Assembly: GCA_007122315.1 (NCBI GenBank)
Contig: SKUB01000196.1
Location: 1-39,109 of the forward strand
Direction: 5' to 3'
Origin: Pseudomonadales bacterium
GTDB lineage: Bacteria; Pseudomonadota; Gammaproteobacteria; Pseudomonadales; Azotimanducaceae
DNA length: 39,109 nt
Shown in pieces: positions 32,597 through 39,109 of the stretch (its first letter is position 1; every line of letters starts with the position of its first letter). The notes under the pieces were generated by a model. It did not search any database and was not told the origin of the DNA. It was given only the letters and a program-made list of their open reading frames with translations. Position numbers and translations under genes: made by a program.

Positions 32597-32602
32597 ATGA
32601 TA
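32597..32602 (-). promoter_or_regulatory. Probable -10 element for dusA
   Basis: On the minus strand TATCAT matches TATAAT at 5 of 6 positions and would give a start about 27 nt before the dusA ATG. The -35 region (32620-32625) is a weak match at 3 of 6. Confidence 0.35.
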
Positions 32603-32674
32603 GCAGAGGGTTGCCGCCCGGTTGAGATCCGGGGTCGGTTCCGGCGCTGCCGTGATGGATGCCCTCAAGGCCCG

Positions 32675-32680
32675 TATAAT
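32675..32680 (+). promoter_or_regulatory. Sigma-70 -10 element for gltX
   Basis: A perfect TATAAT lies 31 nt before the gltX ATG; transcription should start near 32687. The -35 region is poor. It shows that the open frame extending gltX upstream to 32622 is not translated. Confidence 0.65.
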
Positions 32681-32711
32681 CGCCGCCCCTGTCACGCCCC
32701 CGGAGACCATG

Positions 32712-34223
32712 ATGACCGTGCGCACGCGCATTGCACCGTCGCCCACTGGCGATCCCCACGTGGGCACCGCCTACGTGGCCCTGTTCAATCTCGCGTTCGC
32801 CCGCAGCCAGGGTGGCGCTTTCGTGCTGCGCATCGAGGACACGGACCGCGCGCGTTCCACGCAGCGTTCTGAGCAGATGATACTCGACAGCCTGCGTTGG
32901 CTCGGCCTCGACTGGGACGAGGGCCCGGATCGTGGCGGCCCCCATGGTCCTTACCGTCAGAGCGAGCGAGGTGAGATCTACTCGGCTCATGCACAGACGC
33001 TGCTGGGCGCGGGTCATGCTTTTCACTGTTTCTGCAGTTCGGAGCGCCTGGAGGCGGTGCGCCAGGCGCAGCAGCAGGCGGGCGAAACGCCCCGCTACGA
33101 CGGCCATTGTCTCGGCCTCGATGCCGCAGAAGTGAGCCGCCGCCGCGCTGCCGGCGAATCCTCCGTGGTTCGCATGAAGGTGCCGCAGTCGGGCGTTTGC
33201 CGCATCGACGACCTGTTCCGCGGCGCCATCGAAATCGACTATCAGCAAGTGGACATGCAGGTGCTGCTCAAGTCCGACGGCATGCCCACCTACCACCTGG
33301 CCAATGTGGTCGATGATCACCTGATGCAGATCAGCCACGTGATCCGTGGTGAGGAGTGGATCAACTCGGCTCCCAAGCATCGTCTCCTCTATGACTATCT
33401 CGGCTGGACCCCGCCGGTGCTGGCGCACCTGCCGTTGCTGCGAAATCCCGATCGCAGCAAGTTGTCGAAGCGCAAGAATCCCACGAGCATCGAGTATTAC
33501 CGACGTATGGGCTACCTGCCCGAGGCGCTGGTGAACTTTCTGGGACTGATGGGCTATTCGATGGCCGATGGCCGCGAGCAGTTCGAGCTGGAGGAATTTG
33601 TTGCGTCGTTCAGCCTCGAACGGATTTCGCTCGGCGCCCCGGTGTTCGACCTGGAGAAGCTGAACTGGCTCAACGGGACCTGGCTGCGCGGCCTCGATGA
33701 CCGCGCCTTCGCGGATCGGGTGGCCCAGTGGGCGCTGAACCGGGAACATCTCATGCCCATCGTGCCCCTGGTCCGGGAGCGGACTGAACGCTTTGCCGAT
33801 CTGGTCGCGATGGCGGGTTACCTGGTAGGTGACACCCGCCAGCTGACGCCGGAGTCCTTTGCCGAGCTCGCGCTGGAGCAGGAAGCGATCGTGGAGGTTC
33901 TTCAGTTTGCACTCTGGCGGCTGGATGCATTGCCGGATTGGGAGCGGGAGACGCTGGTGGAGTGTCTCACCGGACTCGCGCGCGCCCTGGACATGAAGAT
34001 CCGTGTGCTGCTCGGGCCCCTGTTCGTAGCGCTGTCCGGCCGGCCGGTGTCCCTGCCGCTGTATGATTCCATGGTGATTCTGGGCTCGGATGTCTCCCGC
34101 GCCCGGATTCGTGATGCCATCGACGTTCTTGGTGGGGTGTCCAAAAAGCAGGCCAAACGTCTCGAGAAGCGCTTCCAGGACCTGAGCGGCGCAGCCGGGC
34201 GGGGCGGAAGCGGCGACGGTTGA
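32712..34223 (+). CDS. gltX: Glutamyl-tRNA synthetase
   Basis: Class I synthetase that charges tRNA-Glu. It has 503 residues, full length. The class I motifs are HVGT (16-19, after [10 protein letters not shown]) and KLSKR (250-254). The zinc-region CFC is followed by YDGHC, and the characteristic [10 protein letters not shown] and GPYRQSER are present. It is longer than the GluQ tRNA-modifying paralogue, so it is not that enzyme. ATG 32712 has GGAG 6 nt upstream; the ATG at 32709 is 3 nt closer and less likely. No terminator is seen before the tRNA-Ala promoter. Confidence 0.95.
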   Translation: MTVRTRIAPSPTGDPHVGTAYVALFNLAFARSQGGAFVLRIEDTDRARSTQRSEQMILDSLRWLGLDWDEGPDRGGPHGPYRQSERGEIYSAHAQTLLGAGHAFHCFCSSERLEAVRQAQQQAGETPRYDGHCLGLDAAEVSRRRAAGESSVVRMKVPQSGVCRIDDLFRGAIEIDYQQVDMQVLLKSDGMPTYHLANVVDDHLMQISHVIRGEEWINSAPKHRLLYDYLGWTPPVLAHLPLLRNPDRSKLSKRKNPTSIEYYRRMGYLPEALVNFLGLMGYSMADGREQFELEEFVASFSLERISLGAPVFDLEKLNWLNGTWLRGLDDRAFADRVAQWALNREHLMPIVPLVRERTERFADLVAMAGYLVGDTRQLTPESFAELALEQEAIVEVLQFALWRLDALPDWERETLVECLTGLARALDMKIRVLLGPLFVALSGRPVSLPLYDSMVILGSDVSRARIRDAIDVLGGVSKKQAKRLEKRFQDLSGAAGRGGSGDG

Positions 34224-34253
34224 ACGCAGCGCGGCATCACGCCTGAGCTTTGG

Positions 34254-34282
34254 TTGACACCCCTCGGGGGGCTCACTAAGAT
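34254..34282 (+). promoter_or_regulatory. Sigma-70 promoter of tRNA-Ala
   Basis: TTGACA (34254-34259), a 17-nt spacer and TAAGAT (34277-34282), followed by a GC-rich discriminator typical of stringently controlled stable-RNA promoters. The start would be near 34289, about 38 nt before the tRNA. Confidence 0.8.
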
Positions 34283-34326
34283 TCGCCGCCTTGCCGGTCG
34301 TCTCCCCGGGTCGACCGCGGAAACAT

Positions 34327-34402
34327 GGGGCTATAGCTCAGCTGGGAGAGCGCCTGCATGGCATGCAGGAGGTCGGCGGTTCGATCCCGCCTAGCTCCAC
34401 CA
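34327..34402 (+). tRNA. tRNA-Ala (GGC anticodon)
   Basis: A 76-nt gene including an encoded CCA end. The acceptor stem GGGGCTA pairs with TAGCTCC, the D-arm has AGCTCAGCTGGGAGAGC, the anticodon loop is in CTGCATGGCATGCAG with GGC, and the T-arm has GGTTCGATCC. It is almost identical in layout to E. coli tRNA-Ala(GGC). Confidence 0.98.
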
Positions 34403-34408
34403 AAACGC

Positions 34409-34433
34409 GAAGGGGCCGCTTGTCGGCCCCTTC
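34409..34433. terminator. Terminator after tRNA-Ala
   Basis: A perfect 10-bp stem GAAGGGGCCG/CGGCCCCTTC with a 5-nt loop. On the plus strand it is followed by a T-rich stretch (TTCGTTC); on the minus strand by GCGTTTT. It can therefore end both the tRNA transcript and that of the convergent FHA gene. Confidence 0.8.
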
Positions 34434-34457
34434 TTCGTTCTGGCAACGGGATCCGGG

Positions 34458-35039
34458 TCAGATCAGGCCGAGCATTCGGGCACCTACCACCAGCGCAATG
34501 ATGACCGCAGCGCCGATTCCAGCCCAGAGGATAGGGCTGTCTGAGCTCGGACGACCGACGAAGCTGCGGCGGGTGCCGCCGCCGGATACGGTGCGCTCGC
34601 TGTCTCCCACCTCGAAAACCATCTCCACCCGTCCGAAGGAGATCACGTCGCCCGGCGCGAGGTAGCTGACGATGTTCGTGCGTCCGTTCACCGACGTGCC
34701 ATTCGTGGAGATCAGGTTCACGACTCTCCAGACGCCTTCGTCATTGACGATCTGGGCATGGCGCGCGGATACGGTGCCGTCCTCGATCACCACATCGTTG
34801 CTGTTCTGACGACCGACCATGGTCTTCGGCTTCGTCAACTCATAGGCGCGACCGGCGACGGCATCACTGCGTCCAACCAGCTTGGGTGTCCCCTCGATCT
34901 TGCGGGCCTGACCGGCAGCAGCAGCGGTCACCTTGGAGGCCAGTTCGCTGCTGCTGATGATCATGGTCTCGTTGGGGCCCTGCGAGCGCTGGTCAGCGGG
35001 TACCGAGCGGAGATCCTCTTTGGTGTCCTTGTCGCTCAT
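34458..35039 (-). CDS. FHA-domain protein with C-terminal membrane anchor
   Basis: Phosphothreonine-binding protein fixed in the inner membrane by its tail. It has 193 residues: an acidic/Ser-Thr-rich N terminus (about 1-55, with an NETMIISS stretch resembling a phospho-Thr target), an FHA domain (about 65-140) with GRQNSNDVVI, SARHAQI and NGTSVNGR, and one C-terminal membrane helix (WAGIGAAVIIALVVGARML). I chose ATG 35039 because AGGAAG lies upstream and a sigma-70-like promoter ends at 35075. The partner kinase is not in this window. Confidence 0.88.
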   Translation of the reverse strand: MSDKDTKEDLRSVPADQRSQGPNETMIISSSELASKVTAAAAGQARKIEGTPKLVGRSDAVAGRAYELTKPKTMVGRQNSNDVVIEDGTVSARHAQIVNDEGVWRVVNLISTNGTSVNGRTNIVSYLAPGDVISFGRVEMVFEVGDSERTVSGGGTRRSFVGRPSSDSPILWAGIGAAVIIALVVGARMLGLI

Positions 35040-35074
35040 CGATGCTTCCTGGCGGCGCGGCCGGCGGTCGCCCG

Positions 35075-35103
35075 AGTATAGACGTTTCCTGAGCCTGTAT
35101 CGA
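35075..35103 (-). promoter_or_regulatory. Sigma-70-like promoter of the FHA gene
   Basis: Minus strand: TCGATA (35103-35098), a 17-nt spacer, TATACT (35080-35075), matching consensus at 4 of 6 and 5 of 6. Start near 35068, about 29 nt before the ATG. Confidence 0.5.
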
Positions 35104-35245
35104 AGCCCCTCGACGCCGGATTGTAGCGTGCTGATACGGGCTGCCAGGGCGGCCTGGAGCGGCCTTCGCGGCTGCCATTTGTCGCCTTCCATAAGCCGCT
35201 CGTAACCTCCTGTGGATGCAACTGAATTGGGGCGCAAAAAGCCAC

Positions 35246-35273
35246 TTGACAGGGCTCGCGGTGGGGGAATACA
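35246..35273 (+). promoter_or_regulatory. Possible promoter of the small acidic-protein gene
   Basis: A perfect TTGACA (35246-35251) with a poor -10 candidate AATACA (35268-35273) after 16 nt. It lies about 110 nt before the ATG at 35386. Confidence 0.35.
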
Positions 35274-35385
35274 AGGGCCCTGTCGCATGGCTTCGGAGGT
35301 TTCATTTGCCGGGAGATCATGTGATTTCGTCGCAACCCATTCGGTTGCGGGATGTCAGCGGACGTCATAGCTGAGGGCATCATTC

Positions 35386-35598
35386 ATGGCCAACGATGAC
35401 GACGACGATTTCGACGTGCTGCTCGAAGATGATTTCGTGGAAGTGGGAGCGGACGAGGAGGAGGGCGATAACGGTTCCCGCCTCGCGACTCCCGCGCAGG
35501 CCGTGTCCGTGCGTCGTGCCATTGAGTTGCGCATGGAGCAGCGCAGGATTGACCAGATGCTGAACTACCTCGAACTCGACTTCGAGGACGAGGAATAG
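35386..35598 (+). CDS. Small acidic protein of the PA3496 type
   Basis: Conserved small gammaproteobacterial protein of unknown function. It has 70 residues: a very acidic N-terminal half (ANDDDDDFDVLLEDDF, ADEEEGDN), a basic helical segment (VRRAIELRMEQRRIDQMLNY) and an acidic end (LELDFEDEE). The C-terminal RRxIExxxExRRLxxxLxD-like pattern is what marks the PA3496 family. GAGGG lies upstream of the ATG and a strong terminator follows, so it is a single-gene unit. Confidence 0.8.
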   Translation: MANDDDDDFDVLLEDDFVEVGADEEEGDNGSRLATPAQAVSVRRAIELRMEQRRIDQMLNYLELDFEDEE

Positions 35599-35610
35599 TC
35601 CACGTCTGAT

Positions 35611-35645
35611 CACCGCCTGTTCGTTCGGGCAGGCGGTGGTTTTTC
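35611..35645 (+). terminator. Rho-independent terminator
   Basis: The stem CACCGCCTG (35611-35619)/CAGGCGGTG (35630-35638) is followed by GTTTTTT. It is a strong terminator, 13 nt after the small acidic-protein stop. Confidence 0.9.
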
Positions 35646-35712
35646 CAGGGTGCGGCAACGCTTCGCTGCCGCCACGGTAAACTTCTCCCCCCGGGAATAC
35701 TGCATGTGCAGG

Positions 35713-35724
35713 TGGTGGCCACCA
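35713..35724. promoter_or_regulatory. Palindrome next to the selD promoter
   Basis: TGGTGGCCACCA is a perfect 12-bp palindrome ending 1 bp before the -35 hexamer of the selD promoter; another inverted repeat, CTGCA-TG-TGCAG, stands just upstream (35700-35711). This position suits an operator; the binding protein is unknown. Confidence 0.35.
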
Positions 35725-35725
35725 G

Positions 35726-35754
35726 TTGGCACGCGCGCCTGTCCGGCGTAATGT
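35726..35754 (+). promoter_or_regulatory. Sigma-70-like promoter of selD
   Basis: TTGGCA (35726-35731), a 17-nt spacer and TAATGT (35749-35754). The start would be near 35761, about 68 nt before the selD GTG. Confidence 0.45.
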
Positions 35755-35828
35755 GCCGACCGCAATTCAACCGGTGAAGCAGCCATGACTCCAGGCCCGG
35801 ACTCACGTCGCCCCCCCGTGCAGGTCAG

Positions 35829-38078
35829 GTGCGGCCTGTTCCTGTGCTGACGCCTGCGGAGCATGATCTGGTCCTGCTTGGCGGTGGCCATAGCCACCTC
35901 GCGGTGCTGCGCCGCTGGGCGATGCGGCCTCAGCCGGGTGTGCGACTGTCCCTGATTGCGCGGGAACTGCATACACCCTACTCGGGCATGTTGCCGGGGC
36001 TCATCGCCGGCCACTACGACTTCGACGCGTCCCACGTGGATCTTGGCCCGCTTGCGGTCGCCGCCGGAGCCCGTCTGATTCATGCAGAGGTTTGCGGCCT
36101 CGATGCGGACGCGAAGCGGCTGCACTTCGCCGACAGGCCGCCGCTGCGATACGACACGCTGTCCATCAATTCCGGCGCGACACCGTCGATCACGGGTGTG
36201 GCAGGCGCCGTGGAGCGTCTGCGTCTGGTGAAGCCCATTTCCCGGTTTCTGCCCGCGCTCGACGCGGTCCTTGGGCGCGTGGCGGGCTCCAAAGAGGTGC
36301 TGGATCTGGCTGTGGTCGGAGGCGGGGCGGGTGGCGTGGAACTCATCCTCGCCTTGGCCTGCCGGCTCGAACAGCTCGGCTGCCGTGAGCGCGTCCGGCT
36401 GCAGCTGGTGACCGGTTCCAGCCGGCTGCTGCAGAGCCATGCGTCGGACGTGGCACGGAAGATGACGCGTGAACTCGAGCGTGCCGGCGTGGCGGTGGCG
36501 ATGAGCGCGACGGTGGTGGAAGTGGAAGCTGCCGCATTGCGTTGTGCGTCTGGTGCGCGTATCGCCGCGGATGAAGTCTTCTGGGTGACCGGGGCGGGGG
36601 CGCCGGAATGGGCCCCATCATCCGGTCTCGCGGTGGACGACGCCGGATTCATCCGGGTCGGTCCCAGCCTGCAGAGCCTCTCCCATGAGGATGTTTTCGC
36701 AGCCGGTGATGTGGCCGCGTTGAGCCACGCACCGCGGCCCAAATCCGGGGTTTACGCCGTACGTGCCGGTGCCGTGCTCGCCCATAACCTCGGGGCATGG
36801 ATCAGGGGGGCGCCGCTGCGTCGCTACCAGCCTCAGCGTCGTGCGCTCTATTTGATCTCGACTGGCGATCGGCGAGCTATCGTAGCCCGTCCGGGCCTGC
36901 CGGCGCTGCTCGGAGCCTGGGTGTGGCGGTGGAAAGACGTGATCGACAGGCGCTTCATGGCGCGCTATCAGCGTCTTCCCCAGATGAAGCAGGATCCGCC
37001 GCGATCCGTGGTGGCGCCGAGTCGCGGTGGCCAGCGTCTGGCGGTCGGCATGCGCTGTCGCGGCTGTGGCGGCAAGATCGCCGTGCGCCCCCTGACGGGA
37101 GCGCTGGGGCGTCTGCCGGGAGCGGGTGAAGGGGGGCGCCTGCGTTTCGAGGACGCGGCCAGGCTTCCCGTGTCCGGGCTGCTTCTCGAGCAGACCATCG
37201 ACGGCTTCGCGCTGCCCGTCAGCGACCCTTATCTCGGTGGCAGGCTGGCGGCGTTGCATGCGCTCGGGGACCTCCATGCCATGGGGGCGGATCCTGTTGG
37301 GGCCCTGGCGCTTGCTGGCATTCCGTTTGCCGGGGATGCGCAGATGGAAGAAGACCTGGCGTTGCTCATGGCGGGTGTGGAGCGGGAACTTACTGCTGCG
37401 GATTGCCCTCTGCTGGGTGGGCATTCCTGCGAAAACGATTCGCTCAGCCTCGGTCTGGCACTCACCGGCCGGATTCCGGAGGACGACCCCGGTCGAGTCC
37501 TGGGCAAGGACCGGCTGCTGCCCGGCCAAGCCCTGGTGCTGACCAAGCCCTTGGGTACTGGTGCGCTGCTGGCCGGCGCCGCGTCCGGACGCATTGCGTC
37601 CCGCGACTTCGAGGCGGCGCTCGCTGTCATGCTGATGTCCAACGGTCCTGCCCTGGCGCACCTGCACAGGCATCGGGCCACGGCCTGCACTGACGTGACC
37701 GGCTTCGGCCTGCTCGGCCATGCGTTGGAGATGGCCCAGGCATCAGGCTGCACGCTGGAGCTGTACCCGGAGCGCGTCACGCCTCTGCCCGGGGCCCTGG
37801 AGGCCATCGCGGCTGACATCGTCTCGAGTTTGCAGGTCGCCAACGAGGAGGTGATCGCGGCCACTGACCTCGGGTCCAGCATCGCAGCCGATGCGCCGCT
37901 CGCGCGCCTGCTCTGCGATCCCCAGACCTGCGGTGGGCTGCTGTTCTCAGTGCCGGAGACGGAGGCGGCAGCGTGTGTCGCTGCTCTTCGCGCAGCGGGC
38001 TTCCCCGCCGCGAGTATGGTGGGCCGGGTGTGCCGGTCCGAAGCGGGGGCACGTCCGCTCCGGCTCGGCCCTGCCTGA
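35829..38078 (+). CDS. selD: Bifunctional FAD/NAD(P) oxidoreductase-selenophosphate synthetase
   Basis: Makes selenophosphate from selenide and ATP, the selenium donor for selenocysteine and selenouridine. It has 749 residues in two parts. The N-terminal part (about 13-370) is a pyridine nucleotide-disulfide oxidoreductase of the known SelD-fused family, with FAD site VLLGGGHSHLAVLRR, NAD site AVVGGGAGGVE and a closing FAAGDVAAL. The SelD part (about 400-745) has the catalytic Cys413 and Lys416 in GCGGKIA, CTDVTGFGLLGH and LLCDPQTCGGLL. Cys (not Sec) occupies the catalytic position, and the second E. coli cysteine is Gly415. The GTG start at 35829 has only a weak ribosome site; the exact start is uncertain by several codons. 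Role of the oxidoreductase half, perhaps supplying reduced selenium, is inference. Confidence 0.93.
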   Translation: MRPVPVLTPAEHDLVLLGGGHSHLAVLRRWAMRPQPGVRLSLIARELHTPYSGMLPGLIAGHYDFDASHVDLGPLAVAAGARLIHAEVCGLDADAKRLHFADRPPLRYDTLSINSGATPSITGVAGAVERLRLVKPISRFLPALDAVLGRVAGSKEVLDLAVVGGGAGGVELILALACRLEQLGCRERVRLQLVTGSSRLLQSHASDVARKMTRELERAGVAVAMSATVVEVEAAALRCASGARIAADEVFWVTGAGAPEWAPSSGLAVDDAGFIRVGPSLQSLSHEDVFAAGDVAALSHAPRPKSGVYAVRAGAVLAHNLGAWIRGAPLRRYQPQRRALYLISTGDRRAIVARPGLPALLGAWVWRWKDVIDRRFMARYQRLPQMKQDPPRSVVAPSRGGQRLAVGMRCRGCGGKIAVRPLTGALGRLPGAGEGGRLRFEDAARLPVSGLLLEQTIDGFALPVSDPYLGGRLAALHALGDLHAMGADPVGALALAGIPFAGDAQMEEDLALLMAGVERELTAADCPLLGGHSCENDSLSLGLALTGRIPEDDPGRVLGKDRLLPGQALVLTKPLGTGALLAGAASGRIASRDFEAALAVMLMSNGPALAHLHRHRATACTDVTGFGLLGHALEMAQASGCTLELYPERVTPLPGALEAIAADIVSSLQVANEEVIAATDLGSSIAADAPLARLLCDPQTCGGLLFSVPETEAAACVAALRAAGFPAASMVGRVCRSEAGARPLRLGPA

Positions 38079-38080
38079 GG

Positions 38081-38962
38081 TCAGTCGGGTCGCATCCGGG
38101 GTTGATACAGGGGCAGTGGCGTCACATCGCGAAAGTGAGCGGCAAGATCGTCCGCGCTGAAAGGCGCCTCGCGAAAGGTGATGTGCTGCTCTTCCGGGTG
38201 GGTCCACAGGGCGATCTTGCGGCCGTTGAAGGTCAGACACTGGCCGTTGAATCGGGCTGCATCCTCACTGGCCAGCCAGACCAGGCCCTCGGCCACTTCC
38301 TCGGGTTTGCCGAACCCAAGCTCGACGGGGTCGGGTGCGGCGACACCTTTTTCCTTCGCACTCGCCTCGGCGCGGGTGAATACGACTTCGGTCATGTCGG
38401 TCTCGGCGATGGGCCAGACCGCGTTGGTGCGGATACCGAGACGGGTCAGTTCGAGTACCGCCGTGCGCAGCAGCCCCATCATGCCGGCCTTGGCGGCGGC
38501 GTAGTTGGCCTGGCCAAAGCCGCCGGAGAGCCCCGAGTTGGAAATGATCTGGATGATCTGGCCGCCGGTCTCGCGCATGGCCCTGGCAGCCTCGCGGGTA
38601 CAGCCGAATGCGCCGCGAAGGTTCACGGCGACCACATCGTCCCACTCTTCCATGCTCATCTTGAGCAGGGTCCGATCGCGGACGATGCCGGCATTGTTGA
38701 CCATGACGTCGATGCCGCCGAAGCTGTCCACGCAGGCTGCCACGAGGTCCACACACGTGGATTCTTCCGCGACGGAACCGCGCACGGCGACCACGTGGCC
38801 GCCGGCAGCGCGGATGGTCTGTTCCACTTCGGCCAGTGCTTCTGCGTTGGTGCCGTTCACCACCACGCGTGCGCCTTCCCGGGCCATGGCGATCGCAAAC
38901 GCCCGGCCTAGTCCCCGGGATGATCCCGTCACGACCACGCGCTTGCCATCCAGTCTTGCCAT
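38081..38962 (-). CDS. Short-chain dehydrogenase/reductase (FabG-like)
   Basis: NAD(P)-dependent oxidoreductase of the classical SDR family; the substrate is unknown. It has 293 residues: cofactor motif TGSSRGLG (12-19), NNAG (89-92) and catalytic Ser143, Tyr154 and Lys158 (NYAAAK). It is longer than FabG (about 245) owing to a C-terminal extension (about 240-293, FNGRKIALWTHPEEQHITF) outside the usual fold. GAGGGGG lies 4 nt before the ATG. The longer frame upstream runs into the tRNA-Sec gene and is rejected. The gene lies 25 bp after selC on the same strand and converges on selD with a 2-bp gap. Confidence 0.92.
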   Translation of the reverse strand: MARLDGKRVVVTGSSRGLGRAFAIAMAREGARVVVNGTNAEALAEVEQTIRAAGGHVVAVRGSVAEESTCVDLVAACVDSFGGIDVMVNNAGIVRDRTLLKMSMEEWDDVVAVNLRGAFGCTREAARAMRETGGQIIQIISNSGLSGGFGQANYAAAKAGMMGLLRTAVLELTRLGIRTNAVWPIAETDMTEVVFTRAEASAKEKGVAAPDPVELGFGKPEEVAEGLVWLASEDAARFNGQCLTFNGRKIALWTHPEEQHITFREAPFSADDLAAHFRDVTPLPLYQPRMRPD

Positions 38963-38987
38963 CAGTCCCCCTCTCAGTTCTGGCTTG

Positions 38988-39081
38988 TGGCGGAAGGCCG
39001 GGGAGTCGAACCCCGCAGGCACGCGTGGCGCGCCTCACCGGGTTTGAAGTCCGGGCGCCCCACCGGGGACGTTGCGCTTCC
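38988..39081 (-). tRNA. selC: tRNA-Sec (UCA anticodon)
   Basis: Selenocysteine tRNA that reads in-frame UGA. It has 94 nt with encoded CCA and discriminator G. The features are those of bacterial tRNA-Sec: 5' GGAAG, a D-arm GTCCC-CGGT-GGGGC, the anticodon loop CTTCAAA with UCA, a long variable arm and T-arm CGGGG-TTCGACT-CCCCG. The acceptor stem is odd: the 5' strand GGAAGCGC has 8 nt and the 3' strand GCCTTCC has 7, so one C must bulge, and the anticodon stem ends in an A-C mismatch. The sequence is otherwise unmistakable. Confidence 0.92.
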
Positions 39082-39088
39082 GCAGGCG

Positions 39089-39094
39089 AGTCTA
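39089..39094 (-). promoter_or_regulatory. Possible -10 element of selC
   Basis: TAGACT on the minus strand, 7 nt before the tRNA 5' end. The -35 region would lie outside the window. Confidence 0.35.
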
Positions 39095-39109
39095 CCGACC
39101 TCCTCCAGC

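Larger units (their letters stand above)
35040..35385. other. 346-bp divergent intergenic region
   Basis: Region between the FHA gene (minus) and the small acidic-protein gene (plus). It holds the two opposed sigma-70-like promoters listed separately. The open minus-strand frame that would extend the FHA protein through it lies upstream of its promoter and has no start site of its own. I see no other gene. Confidence 0.5.

Noticed and set aside
35785-35850. Short frame before selD ending in Cys-TGA, considered as a selenopeptide
   Set aside because: Reading through the TGA gives no recognisable protein and no hairpin suitable as a SECIS element was seen; probably chance.

Overview
The window is a GC-rich stretch of a gammaproteobacterial chromosome. 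The gene order fleQ-flrC-fliEFGHIJ-fliKLMNOPQR-flhBAFG-fliA-cheYZ-motCD, together with FlhF/FlhG and sigma-54/FleQ-type control, is that of a bacterium with one or few polar flagella (Pseudomonas/Vibrio/Shewanella style). I cannot name the genus. I see no insertion sequence, integrase, phage gene or CRISPR array.

Region 1 (58-19835, + strand) holds the flagellar regulators, the basal body/C-ring/export genes and sigma-28. FleQ is followed directly by an FlrC-like sigma-54 activator that has lost its receiver domain, and no FlrB/FleS kinase gene lies between them. I find three strong sigma-54 promoters, before flrC, fliK and fliL, and a FleQ-box-like site upstream of fliL. fliL to fliA are tightly packed, mostly with 4-base or TGATG overlaps, so they probably form one operon.

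Region 2 (19899-24927, + strand) holds cheY and cheZ, then two different stator pairs in tandem: motC/motD, a small Pro/Arg/Asp-rich protein, then motA/motB behind a sigma-28 promoter. The cheA, cheB, ParA-like and cheW genes that usually sit here are missing.

Region 3 (24997-31039) is a signalling island. On the minus strand are a hybrid PAS-histidine kinase-receiver protein, an EAL-HDOD protein and an HDOD protein; the kinase and the HDOD gene each have a sigma-28-type promoter. On the plus strand is an HsbR/HsbA-like pair. This HsbR-like protein has Glu where the receiver's phospho-acceptor Asp should be, and it lacks the C-terminal kinase domain known from Pseudomonas HsbR. With the receiver-less FlrC, this suggests that phosphorylation inputs have been removed at two points of the motility programme.

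Region 4 (31060-39081) is mainly housekeeping: a TerB-like protein, dusA, gltX, tRNA-Ala(GGC), an FHA membrane protein, a small acidic protein, a bifunctional oxidoreductase-SelD fusion, a short-chain dehydrogenase, and tRNA-Sec (selC). selD and selC together indicate selenocysteine use. As written, the tRNA-Sec acceptor stem has unequal strands (8 versus 7 nt), which should be checked.
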